Shown piece after piece: positions 39,340 to 51,200 of a DNA stretch of 64,000 nucleotides. Every line of letters starts with the position of its first letter. Position 1 is the first letter of the stretch. A program made the position numbers and the translations under genes. Below the pieces are notes generated by a model. That model did no database searches. It saw only the letters and a program-made list of their open reading frames with translations, and was not told the DNA's origin. Source of the DNA: Rhea pennata (lineage: Eukaryota > Chordata > Aves > Rheiformes > Rheidae); the NCBI RefSeq assembly GCF_028389875.1, contig NW_026907698.1, forward strand, positions 434,001 through 498,000, given 5' to 3'.

Positions 39340-39401
39340 TGTTCTAGTTAGATTCCTGGGGGCCAAATATCTGGTTTGGCAAGCCAGCACAAACTCACTC
39401 A

Positions 39402-39443
<42 letters not shown>

Positions 39444-40067
39444 CTTCAGTAGCAAGCAGTTTATCAGGAGATATTTACAAACAGACCAACCCGATGGTAA
39501 TCTCGAGAAGGACCACCTCAATGCTTGTCCCGATCATCTGCATGGTGAGGCACAATCTTTGCGGGCGTCCCCGAGGAGGCAACGTGGTCCTCTGTTGTGT
39601 AGCAGCCTCTCCCTCCTTTGGAAAAACTCCGGTATTTATGATTTTTTGTGGTAGATGGGAGTCCCGGCCGCTGGGGCCAGCAAGTGCAGGGAGTCTAGCC
39701 CAACTCCGCCCCAGTCACATAACCGGGCTATGATACTGCGCACGTGCGCAGACTTATTTCGGGGGCCACACTTGACTTTGGGAGTCACTACTTCATTACT
39801 CTTCAACTTCTGACCTTCATGTTGACTGCTTCTCATGGTGGTTCTGTGGCTTCCAGCCAGAGAATCCATATGTAACCAACTGCTGTTCTTTCTCGCAAAT
39901 TTCCAAGACCTTGTTAGTTACGTATTTGTATGCCGCTTAACACAGTGGTATTGTTCTAGGCACTAAAAAGTTACAACACTAGACTATTCTCACCAAGTAT
40001 CAGGTAGTACAGATACGAAAGTTACAACACGGACCATTCCCATCAAGTATAACGTAGTATGGATACA
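39340..40067 (-). mobile_element. Solo LTR of an endogenous retrovirus
   Basis: This 728-bp insertion starts TG and ends CA on either strand and is flanked by a perfect 5-bp duplication GTGGG (39335-39339 and 40068-40072). Joining the flanks restores the surrounding minisatellite unit, which proves an insertion. A pair of diverged direct repeats near 39960-40060, as in a U3 start, suggests minus orientation. An AC microsatellite lies inside near the opposite end. No internal retroviral genes are present. It sits between exons 5 and 6 of the lipoxygenase pseudogene. Confidence 0.85.
39404..39440. repeat. (AC)n microsatellite
   Basis: About 18 uninterrupted AC dinucleotides inside the solo LTR. 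Confidence 0.95.
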
Positions 40068-40988
40068 GTGGGCATCTCCTGGGTGAAGATGTGGGACACC
40101 AGGATGGTTGGTGATGTAAGCACAGCTGGGGGAAGCCCTCAGCGGGGTGCTGGATGCCGAGACACTCACCTATATCCCTGCCCTTGGTCCTGGAGACGAT
40201 AATCCTCATCTCATCCAGGCTCCTCCAGAAGGTGGGTCTCAGCAGGAAGCCTGAGAGCAGGTGGGTGGCTCCCCTGCAAGGTAGTGGACACCTCAGCCAC
40301 CCGCCCCTGACGCCCGGGTGCCCTCGCTGAGTGCCACCAGCACAGGAGGGGATGCGGAGGCTGCTCGGGGCAGCACTCACTGGAAGAGGAGCATGCCAGT
40401 GAAGTTGCTGCCCCACTAGCGGGAGAACTTGGCGTCCAACTGCAGCTTGTGGATGGAGGCCACGTCCAGGCAGTGGGGCCAACCCTCAGTGAAGCTCTTC
40501 CACCTGCGCTGTGGGGGGAGGGGGTGGATGAAAGTGGGACATGCTGGGCGTCACCTCCAGGGGATGCTGAGCCAGCCCGTGCTGCCCCGTCTCGTCGATA
40601 GGCCTCCTGCCGGGCTGCCAGCTCCCGGCGCCAGTGCTCCACGAGCACCTTCAAGATGTCCTCAGCCAGCTTCTTCCCTGGTGGGGAAGGAGAAGAGGTG
40701 AAGACCTTCAGCACCGGCAGATGCCCCAAGGCCGCTGGCAGCACCCGTCCCACCTCCCCAAGGAGCACCGGAAGATGGAGGTGGGTGGAAAGAGAGGGAT
40801 GGGAGTCCTACCAGCACCTTCGCAGACCACCAGCTTGGTGACACCCTCCAGCCACTGGTAGTAGGGGAAGCGGTAGCTGTGACCTCCCGGCGCCATCACC
40901 CACACGTCCTGGCGGAACCAGACGTCCTCCAGGAAGAGGCGCCACTTGTGCAGGCGCAGGAGGACCAGGATGCCCAGGTCTCACTCGC

Positions 40989-41100
40989 AGCGCCACCCAA
41001 CCACTATCTCATTCCCACCGCCTTCCACTCTTCCCCCCAAAAAATCAGAGAGGGCCGAGAGGGAAACTCAGGCCGTCGGTTGGGCCAAGGTTACTCTGTG
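40989..41100. repeat. Copy of the RNF213 3'-end segment inside the lipoxygenase pseudogene
   Basis: About 110 bp here match 41776-41890 nearly base for base, including the stretch AGAGAGGGCCGAGAGGGAAA and the following GGTTGGGCCAAGGTTACTC. The source copy runs to the RNF213-family poly(A) signal. This copy diverges just before it and lacks AATAAA. It directly abuts lipoxygenase exon 2 at the point where the 5' part of that exon is missing. Confidence 0.8.
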
Positions 41101-41874
41101 AACTCCACTGCCTGTGAGAGGGACTGAAACCAGGGGGCGGTGGTTCCATCGTCACTGTGTCCCACCGGGCCTCTCCTCCTGGCCCGCCGTGCTCACCTTC
41201 CTTGGCGATAAGCAGGATCTCAGTGGCTTCCTGGAGTTCTTGCCTGGCTGTCCACCAGGGTGAGGGAGATGGGGTTGAGGGTGCTGGCCCCCAGGATGTC
41301 ACCTGTCATCACCGTCGCCTTGTATGTGGCCATGGTGCAGCCGCTTTCTTCTTCTTTGGGGGCTTCTTCTTCTTCAGGGGCTTCTTCTTCTTCTTTGGGG
41401 GCTGCTTCTTCTTTGGGGGAGACCTTCCCGCTCGGCCACCTGCTCCTTCCTCGGTCTTCTGCCAAGAACGCGGGCAGCAGGGTTGAAGGGGAGGGCAGGA
41501 AGGGCGTGTTTTCGGGGTGAGAAATGCATGATTTGGGATGGTTTAGGGTGTTGTAAGCTCCCGAAGCTTTTTATCAGATGGCTGTTGGCCGCTGCTGTGT
41601 CTGGCAGTGCCCGAAGGTGCTCTTGGTGTGTGTGGGGTGCGTGTGGGGGTGGTTGTTCTTTTTTGGGGGGGCCGAAACCCGCCGATAATGGCGCTGCCGT
41701 CACAACCACCATGATTGCAGAAAGCGCCCGCCACGAAGAGCCCGGGGCAGGGCCGGAAACCCACCCCCACCACCCCCACCACACCCCACCACCCAACCAC
41801 CATCTCGTTCCCACCACCTTCCACTCTTCCCCCCAAAAATCAGAGAGGGCCGAGAGGGAAACTCAGGCCGCCGG

Positions 41875-42282
41875 TTGGGCCAAGGTTACTCCATTTATTA
41901 AGGCAGTTGGAAGCAGCTCCGATGCGCCGAAGAGGCTCCTCAAGGCAGGAGGAACAGGAAAACCCTGATGGTGGACGTGGACTCAGTGAGGCGCCCAGCC
42001 AGGAGGACCTAGAGGGGCTTTGGCTCTAGGCATCCGTCGAGCTGGCGGGACTTCATGGGTTGGGGAAGGAGAGTGACACCCCTCCACCCCACCCCCCTGT
42101 CCCGGGATGCTTCCGGCCACCCTGGGTCCCCAACCGGCTGGAGGGGGGGGGACCAGGACGGCGCCGCGAGCCCCTGCACAGCTCATTTATGACACTCCCC
42201 CCCCTCCCCCCGGAGCCAAGACTCGCAGGGATTCAGGGGTCTCGTGGCCCCTTCGGGGTCATTGTGAGGTTGGGAGGGGACT
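41875..42282 (-). terminator. 3' UTR and poly(A) signal of the RNF213-family gene
   Basis: After the TAA stop, the minus strand runs about 380 bp to a canonical AATAAA at 41894-41899. Cleavage is expected some 15-25 bp further on. The region contains poly-G/C runs but no other long feature. The lipoxygenase pseudogene start lies only about 0.5 kb downstream on the same strand. Confidence 0.65.
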
Positions 42283-45200
42283 TTAACGGCTGCTAGGGGC
42301 TGGTCTCCCTTTGCCATAGGCATAGACGGGCAGTTGGCTGGTCTCTGCCGCTGTCCTCCAGACAGCGAGGACCTCCTTGAGGAGCAGGTCGGGGCTCAGC
42401 ACATCCGTCAGGCTAGTGATGGAGGCAGCGTTGACTTGGTGGTCTTCCAGGAAGTACCTGAAGGTATCCTTGAGCCTGGAGGGGAAGCAGCGGACAGGGG
42501 TAAGCAGCTGGAGGTGGCTTGGGCACCCAAAAAAACCCCCAGCAGCCCACCATGGCCAGTGTAGGCCTCAACAGTGGCCAGTGCTACTGGGCAGTGAAGG
42601 CCCTCAATACTGACCAGCCCTGTGGGTCAGTGAAGACCCTCAACAGTGGCCCGTGTTGTTGGTCAGTGAAGGACCTCAGCAATGGTCGGCACTGTTGGTC
42701 AACGAAGCCCCTCAGTGGTGGCCAACGCCATTGGGCAGTGAAGGCCCTCAACGGTGGCCAGCATCGCTGGTCAGTGAAGACCCTCAGCAGTAGCCAACAC
42801 TGTTTATCACTGAAAGCCTTCTACAGCAGCCCACACTGCTGGTCTTTGAAGGCCCTCAATGATGGTCCATGCTGTTTGTCACTGAAGGCCCTCAATGGTG
42901 GCCCAGACTTGGTCAGTGAAAGCCCTTGACAGAGCTTCTGACAAGTCCCAGTCCACAGGAGCTCCAGGAGCCCCATAGCCTTTGTTCCAGCTGCCCCATG
43001 AGATGCTCCAGGACCCTGAAGGACTGAAGATGAGGAGGTTCCCACTGTGCCTTCCTCCTAACCCTCTTGTCCCAGGCACCACAAAGCCTCAGCATGACCA
43101 TTCAAAAAAGGTTCGGCCCCGTTCCCCACCAGGCTTCCCAGCTTCTCCTTAAAAAAAGATGATGCCGAGGGGAGGATCCATCCCCAGGGCGAGCCAGGAG
43201 AGATCTGCACTTACTCCCAGTGCGGCTCAAAGTCAGCCAGGGCCACCCTAATCATCTCGTGGAGCTCAATGAGGAAGAAGTCCAGGTTGATATTGGCCAG
43301 CTTGGTGGCCAGGGCTTTTGCGTTCACCAGATCCAGCTTCTCCTGGAACTTCTTGGGTACCAGGCAGAAAGGATCCTGCAACAACCACCAGCATCAGTAA
43401 GAGGGAGACCCCACCCCCACCCCGGGTCCCCCTGCCAGGGCTGTCTGGAGGTGACGGCTGATGAAGAGGCAGAACCTCAACCCTCTGGGGTCCTTGAGCC
43501 TCGTGTCGGAGCCACCAGACAGCTGCGGACACGAGCCAGGCTGGACTCTACTGGCAGGACAGTATCTTTAGCACCGTTTCTACCCCAAGAAGGGATGAGA
43601 TAGGGGAAATCACGTCCTCCGCCATGACCTTGGCTCCTTCACCTGGTTCATCTGCACCAGCAGCATGGACTTGCAAGCCGCCAGGACCTTCCAGAGCGAC
43701 AGGATGTGCTTCAGCTGGGTGCTGGGCACCACCTGGGTGAGGGGGGACACAGAAGGGACAAGACCAGTCCAAGTTGGTCCTTGGGAAGCTCCAGTCCAGA
43801 CCCAGCTCAAGTGCGTGCCACGGCGGGGCTGGGGGTGGGGGCAGGGAAACTCTAGGTGAGGCTGCTCGAGCTTAGGCCAGATGATCTCCAGAGGTCCCCG
43901 CCAACTTCAGGCCTTCAGCGGCTCCATGACTTTGGGCTGGGAACTCGCCTCACGGGCTTGGATCGCCAGCTTGAAGCATCCCAGCAGGCACCTCTATGAA
44001 TCCTGGACCTCCAAGATCGGGGGACGGGGAGGTGGTTGCCCCACTATGGACGTGTCCTCAACGGTTTGGTGGACACGGGCCACAGACCCTGTAGTGCCCC
44101 AGAGCTCCTGGCAGGAGCGCATGCACCCTCTGTGGACAGCCCTGCGCTAACACCCGGAGTCCTTGGACCACAGGAAGGTCATTGGAGCTGCAGGAGAATC
44201 CAAATCCTGCCCTAAACCGACAGAGGCAGCTGGGCGAGGAGAAGACGTACGGAGCCCCTTTCCCTCCTGCATACCGGCAAGTCCTGGAACTGCTTTGCAC
44301 CAGCGTCCATCTTCAGCTCCTGCCGGACGTACTCGGAGAGCGGGCGCTCGGGGTCACCGCCAGTGACGGCCAGGAACTCAGCGGCCACCTTCACGGTGTC
44401 CAAGGTCTGGGAAATGGCGTTCACAGAGCGGACCTCCTCCATGATGCGTTTCTGCTGGTTCACGCTGAGCGATTCCTGGCAGTGGCGAGAGCGACTGGGG
44501 CTGTGCTGCGGTCCCAGCACTCGCCCACCTGCCCCACTGAGGTGCCCCTGGCTTTCCACGTGCTATCACCAAGTCCCAGGTGTCCTCACTAAGCTCTCCA
44601 GCCCCTGCAGGGTGTCCTGGGACCTTCCAGGGCTGGACGGAGGAGGGTGGCCCCTTTCCTACCTGGGGGCCCCTTTCCCACCTGGTGGCCCCTTTCCTAC
44701 ATTGTGGCCTCTTTCCTACGTGGTGTCTCCTTTCCTATGTGGTGGCCCCCTTCCTACGTGGTGGCCCCTTTCCTACGTGGTGGCCCCTTTCCTACCTGGT
44801 GCAGCTGGTTCCTGACTTTGGTCTGCGTGGCCTGCAGGGTCCTCACGTTGTTCAGGGCAATGGATGGAGCCGTCTGGAAAACAGCAGCGCTGGTGGTTAG
44901 GGACCCCGTCGGCGCGGCTGAAGGCGGGCCGGCTGGCCGGGAAGCTCGGGCAGGCAGTGCAGGGTTCCCCCCCCCCCCCCCCCCCCGCTGCAGATGCTGC
45001 AGGAGGTGGCTGACAGCCTCGCGAGGCTGCTGGCATTTTTGATGGAGCCCTCTGGCAGGAAGAAGGAAAAGGTCGAAGCCTTCTCCAAGGAGGAGATGTC
45101 CAGGGGGGGCACGAAGGGTGGCCAATGGGGCAAAGGAAGGGGTGGTTTTTTTCCCCCCTTGTGCTCGGTGTTTGTGGGATGCCGGTGGGTGCTGGGACCA

Positions 45201-48200
45201 GTTCTGGACTCTCCAATGCAAGAAGGATGTTGGTAGGCCGTGAGGAGCCGATGTCCCAAGAGGTGGTTCGATTTCCATCCTGGCAGAGGTCTCCAAGGCC
45301 TCCGACCGAAGGAGCAGAGGCAAAGTGAGCGGTCTGCCGACCCCTCTGCCCAAATCTGGAAAGGCCGGGAACAACCTACCCCCCCCCCCCAATGCTGCCG
45401 TCAGCCTGGGACAATGCCGGTGGCAGCCTGGGCCGTCACACTCACCTGCACCTTGATGATGGGCTTGCCGCTGATGAAGCGCTGGACCACCTGCCGCTGC
45501 AACATCTGGAAGTCGAAGTAGGCCATCCTGGTGCCGTCCTCCTCTATCTCGTACTGGAAGTTGGCAAGCGCCATGGTGACCAGGTCATTCTTGGTGACAG
45601 CCAGCACGGAAGATGGCTTCACCTCCTCCGCCGAGATGGCCCTGCGTGAGGAGACGCGGGCCCTCAGCGGCCCCGTCGCCGCCCCCCTTTCAGCCCTGCC
45701 GCGCTCAACCGCGGCCCTCCAGGACTTAGTGAGGACACAGCACCATCCCCGAGAGCTTCACCTTATAGCCCAGGGCCTTCAGCGAGCTGGGGATGGACAG
45801 CTCGAGACCTTACCGTTGCTTCTCGCACGTGACCCGGGCAGCTGTGTCCACACAGTTATTCTGGAGCTGTATGAGGAACCTGGACACCAGATGGCTGATG
45901 GACGGCTGGACGGGCAGAAGGTTCAGGACGGCCGTTTTGGTGTTGATGTCCTCTGGCAGCAGGTCTGGCGGGAGGCTGATGCCTGCAGGTTTGAAGCCTT
46001 CTCAGGAGGGTCCGGAATGTGATTCCATGATGTGTTTTTTTTTTTTCGGGGGGGGCGGGTCACTCATTTTCAGGAGTGTCTCCTGGTGCCCAATAACCTG
46101 GCAAAGGGGCGAGTGACCCGCCGGGGACAGAGCGACCTACCTGAGCTCGATGGGTTTGTTTTGATGTTGCTCCAGACATTCTGGATTGTCTCTATGGCTC
46201 TGCCGAAAGCGGCACGCAGGTCGTCTGGGGCCACCCGGAGAAAAAAAGGCCCTGTCAGGGTGTTCGTCCCCCCACCTCACCCTCAACTCCTCAAGGTGAC
46301 CTCTAAAAGGTCTCCCAGCTCCAGAAGTTGCATCTCCCGAGGTGTCACCCCATTCCAAAACCCCAGGGGTGACCGGTGGCACCTCCAACCCGGAGGCAGG
46401 AGGCCGAGGCTGGCTCGCGGGAGACACGCACAGGGCGAGCCGAGGGGTTGGCTTGTGCCCGCCCGCTTGGCTGTAGCGCACCTGAGAGCTCGGTTTGCTC
46501 CAGGAACTGTTGGACCGAATAGTTCTCCCCTTTGTGGCTGTTCTGGAAGAAGTGGATCAGGGCCTTCTGCATGCGGAAAATGTCGGGCAGGTAGCGGATG
46601 TGTTGGATGTTCTGCAGCTGGAAAAAGGGGAAAAAGACTCAGCGTGGTGTTGCCTGAAGGCGCAAGCTTGGCTGCCGGGGACCCCAGTGGACGGCAACAT
46701 CTCACTCCGGTGGTGAAATAAAGCTGTCCCACGGCTGTCGCCCGTGCGTCATCCCCAAGGCCAACCTTGGACAGAAGCTCCAGCAGGATCGGATAGGGGT
46801 TCGCGTCGCCTTCACCATGCTCCTGCTGCAGGAAGTGCATCAGGGTCTGGATGGTCATCTTCTGCTCGAACCTCCACATGCAGGGCCGGTCGATCAGCCC
46901 ACGGCTCGGCGGATCTTTGAAGGGTGACACATCGCTGTAGGCTATTTTCAAGAGGAGGTCGGAGTGTTTAGGACCTTCCCTCATCCTTTGGTGCTTGGCT
47001 GAAGCGAGGATGTGCTCCAAGTCCTGCGGGAAGAGGAGGGTCCTTAGGAGCTGGCATTCGCGGTACGAACTTGCCGCTTGAGAAGCAAAGTTGGGCGAAA
47101 ACCCAGAATCGCCCCAGGAGAAACTCAAGGGGGATTTTTTTTTTCTGAGAAGAAACCCAGCTGGGTCTCCCAAGGATCTGCTCTCCTCTGCAGTGGCAGA
47201 GCAGGAGACCGGGGCCAACTGGGAGGTCTCCGGCATCCTGAGATTAGCTCTGGGTTAAAACCAAGGTGATGGACCTGCTTCGTTCCACCTGAGAACATCC
47301 TGAGCTGGGCGAGCGGCTCTGGGCACATGCGCTCATCACCCACGGAGTGGAGCACTGGACAGGCGATGGCCAGAAACCTACCAGCCAGGCCCGCGTGTAC
47401 CTGGAAGAAGGGCTGAGCCAGGTCTTTAAAGCAGTCCTCCCACTCCGTTCGGTCCTTCTTCTCGGCCAAGACGCCCAGGACTTTGCTGTTGCCTGCGGGA
47501 GATGGAAAGCAAAGCGTGACCTCGGACGCTGTAGACCTCGGGTCCATGCCGTGGCTGCCCTTCCTCGTCCTTCCCGTCTTCTCACCCCCTCGTTACCCAA
47601 CCCAGCGGTTGTCCTGGGAAGGTGGAACCCATCGGCTGGCTTGGAGCCCACCTGGTGGGAGCCCACGGGCACACCGAGCATGTCCTCACCCGCTGGGTTG
47701 TCGCTCACGCGCTGCAGGAACAGATGGATGGTCAACACGGTGTCCTCCATGTTCCTGCCAAGTGCTTCTGCCAGGCAGCCGATGTCCTTCTGCAGGTGGC
47801 CCTGGAAGAAGCTCTCCACGTCCTCCGCTTTCTCTTTCATCAGGTCGAGGATGGCCTGGGAGACGGGGTCAGGTCCTCAGGGAGCTTCGCCTCCAAACCC
47901 TTCCCCCCCCACAAAACGCCAATGCTTCCGCCACGATCAGCTTTCCCAGGCGCCAGTGGGTCTCCGCTCACCTGTTTATCAGTGCAGGTGCCCAGCAGCA
48001 GGGCTGAGTGGAGCAGGGCCCTGGCGAGAGCCACACAGGCAGGTGACAGGGACCGCTCCAGGTCATTCCTCCGCAGCGAAGGGCTCTCCAGGAGGTAGCC
48101 CGTCTTCGTTTTGTCCTCTGTGCTGTGTGCGGAAAACCTCCATTACTCGTTTTCCGGGACCTCTGTTGACAGGCAACCACCAGAAGACTTGGTGGTGGCT

Positions 48201-51200
48201 GGTGGGGACATTCTCCTGGTGCGAGAGGATGACATAGCTGAGCCGCTCGACTTACATCTCCTCCCTGGAGAAGCCTTTCTCGGGGTTGTGGCGGATGCCC
48301 CCGACTTTGGCACCACACGTGCACTGCTTCACTTCTGTGGGGAAGCCGCACTGCAACAGGGAGGGAAAGGGAGGGCGGCGTGAGCCAGATTTTCTCTGGG
48401 GAGGTCCTCGCGACAGCTAACGCGAAACAGGAGGGAGGTAGTGATGTCTTCAGCCCAGCTGGGCTCTGGCACCCAGAGGCTGCAACGCATTTTGAGCTGG
48501 CTGGCGGGGTCCCTCCGGGCTGCTGGGTGAGGACCATCGCCCAGACCCACTTTCCTGTGGGGAGGACACCACGCAGAGTGCGAGAAGACAGAGCTGTGAA
48601 GACCCCGGGGAGCCACTTACTCTGGTGACGATCCAATACGATCCACACTGGCATGCTATGGGCGAGAGAGAACTGCATTGGTTGGCTGTCTCCCAGCCAC
48701 AAAGTCCTCCGTGAAGCCCACCGAGAGGGTCACGGGCCAGGCTCCCACCTCCCAAGCACCAGCCCCACCGCAGGGCCCTCTCAGAGCTCTTCAAGAATGA
48801 CTCCAGAGCAGCTCTGGCCAGCAGGAGGGTGCGAAGGACTTGACCAACGCGCGGAGTTGGCCTTGGGGCGCCTTTTGTCCCCTCCCTCCTCCATCCCTTG
48901 GCCGGTCACGGCCGCGTTCGCCTCATGCTTACTCCAAAGTTTATCAAAGGGACCGATTTTCCAGTTCTTCTCATCGAAAAGCAGGTCTCCAGGCATGGTG
49001 GGGAGGTAGGAGCCCTGGGAAAGGCAAGGTGGGCAGAGAGGAGACTGAGGGACGAGGCCACCGTGCTCCTCGTTTGCCTCCCGTCTGCCTGAGAAACACC
49101 AAGGAAGTAGACAGAGGCTGACAAAAAATTCCAGACAAGGCCAATTCTTTACGAGTTTTGCTTCCAAACACATTATGGGGCAAAACAACCACTAGACCTT
49201 GGGGGGAAGGGCCATGATCCAGACACGGCCTCCAAGAGAAGCAATCCGCTCCTCAGCTGCTTCCCATGGCCCTCTAAGAGCGGAGACAGCTCTGCTCAGC
49301 CCCGACAGGACTCACCTTCACCACACTGGGCTGGAAGCAGATGTTGCTGAGAAGGTGAGTGATGGAGCTCCGGGACAGGACCAGGGTGAGTGCAGTGTGA
49401 AACACCACCCCGAGCAGGCCGGCAGTTTCGTGGTCAACCAAGGCGTTTATGGTCTTCCTCAACCTGTCCTCCAGAGGCATGTCTGGGGCGGACGGCAGCT
49501 GGAGGATATTCTCCATCTGCTTCATGACAGCCTAGAAAAGAAATGGCGTGGACCAGACAACCCCCGACACAACACCTTGCCGTCTTCTTCCCAGTTGGGG
49601 TTCGGCATCGAAGCTGCAAAGTCCCCGAGGGCAGAAGGGAACTGCTACCACTCTCCACCACCGCCCCACCAGTGACCTTCTCCGCTCGATGCAACGCACA
49701 CTCACAGTGAAGGTCTGGATTTCCTTGGGGTCTTTCCTTCCTATCAGCTTTTCTGCTTTTTCCAGCACCAAAAATATCAGTGTTGCATTCAACCAGGCTG
49801 TTATATTCTGGAAAACACGGCCGTTATCCGCGCTTCTTCATCACCACATTCTCACAACGAGAACACGGAGGGCAACGATGCTCGAGCGTGCGCGATGCCG
49901 CAAGTGCCATGTGGGCGCCTCCTTCAAAATACGCGCAGCGAGGGCGAAAGCATCACGGCAATGCAGCTGGGGAAACTCGTCCCGGCTGCGTATGAGCAGG
50001 CAACTGCCACCTTCCTCCACTGCATCTCGACCCAGACTGCAGGAGACCCTCCCACCCCACCCCGTGAGTAAATATGACATGGTTGGGCTTGGGTAAAGCC
50101 CATCCCCTGAGTTCCTGGGCGCTTCAGACCAGCTCACCTGGGACATTTCGACTCCTTGGGGTAAAATCCACTCCTCTGCCTGGAGGATCTTCCACATTGA
50201 GATGAGCCCGTAGGTGTTGCAGAGGTTTCTGATGAGGAACACCTGAAGCCATGGTGTCTGAGCCCTGGCTACCAGGTTCTTCATTGCATTCACCAGGTCT
50301 TTCTCATCCTTCTTGTCTCTCTTGGCTGCTGGTGTGTTCGCATCTGTGACCGACAACGAGGTTCCCCGTTACGGTAAGCCCACGGGGTTGATGTGACCCA
50401 AGTGCCCATGGCCAGTGTCATCCCCTTCCCGGGGGGATTGAAATGGCGCCTGGAGCTCAGGGAAGGCAGTGAATTTGGGGGCTGAAGGCGCTGATGGCAT
50501 TCCTCATCTTTGACCCCCCTGGTCGCACCCGGGGTCAGGAACCCCCCTCATTTTAGGACGGAACTACCCAAGGGTGTCTAGGAGGTGGAGACCATCTCAC
50601 GCCTCTGTTTGAGATCAGGGAGAGAAGCCGCTCCTCTGACCTACTTCTTGGGCTTAAGATGGACTCCTTGGGCCTCCAGCATCTGGTTGGGTCAGATTTG
50701 GGCCATTTTGGGTGGTCCATCATGGATTCCCTTTATAGCTGATCAAGGTGTAAAGAAGAAACCAGCCACGTCTAAAGTGCAAAGTAGCTTTCTCAACCAA
50801 GGTCCTTTCACGCGGTCACTCCAAATTCCCCTGCCTCACTTCCAGCCCTGGCGGTTTCTCCCAAATGACCTCAGTTTTCATAAAACCACTCGTTTGTTTT
50901 TCCAGCGGTTTCATAAAAACCCGCTTGTTTTTCACAGCAGTCGCCGAGGCTACAGTGAGCAGAGACCCTCTTCTCCTTCTCGGCTAGCGTGAGGACTCAC
51001 CGCCCAGCAGCTGCCTGCCGAGCACGGCGGCCACGTGGCTGATGGAAAGCCGGAGCTGGGCTATGAACTGGAGGGTGTTAATCCTTGAGACCTCGGGCCA
51101 GCGGAAAGCAGAGAGGTCAGCGGCGGAGAGCCAGTTTTGGGCGAGCCGGATGTCATCTTCTTGGGAAGACGAATGCATAAAGTCCTGCTCGACAGAGAGA

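Larger units (their letters stand above)
37520..41333 (-). pseudogene. Lipoxygenase (ALOX family) pseudogene, 3' truncated
   Basis: Lipoxygenases are iron enzymes that dioxygenate polyunsaturated fatty acids. Eight exons appear in order: 41333-41197 (start MATYK, PLAT domain), about 40984-40812 (PLAT, ending QWLEG), 40677-40596, 40503-40381, 40273-40170, 38782-38460 (with FFGYQYLNG and PIAIQ), 38008-37822 (IFLPSN-KWDW and the first iron-histidine pair H-LLCT-H) and 37606-37520. Lesions: a 1-nt deletion after DSQ in exon 1, loss of the 5' part of exon 2, ACGAGA where exon 3 needs a GT donor, TAG at 40416-40418 in exon 4, CAG|ATAGGG at the exon 6 donor, and about a 7-nt deletion plus a second shift in exon 7. 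The C-terminal half with the remaining iron ligands is missing. The exon 6 sequence resembles the epidermal ALOXE3/ALOX12B/ALOX15B group more than ALOX5. An acidic in-frame stretch rich in KEE lies upstream of the ATG to 41465. Confidence 0.88.

Noticed and set aside
39332-39654. His/Thr-rich open frames as a protein
   Set aside because: They are translations of the AC microsatellite and LTR.
41157-41520. Phe- and Ser-rich plus-strand open frames
   Set aside because: Antisense of the KEE-repeat region upstream of the lipoxygenase start.
45731-45813. Reading through the intron after exon 45982-45814 as extra coding sequence
   Set aside because: A standard GTAAGG donor after 45814 and an in-phase acceptor at 45641 give a consistent join. 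Read-through meets a stop.
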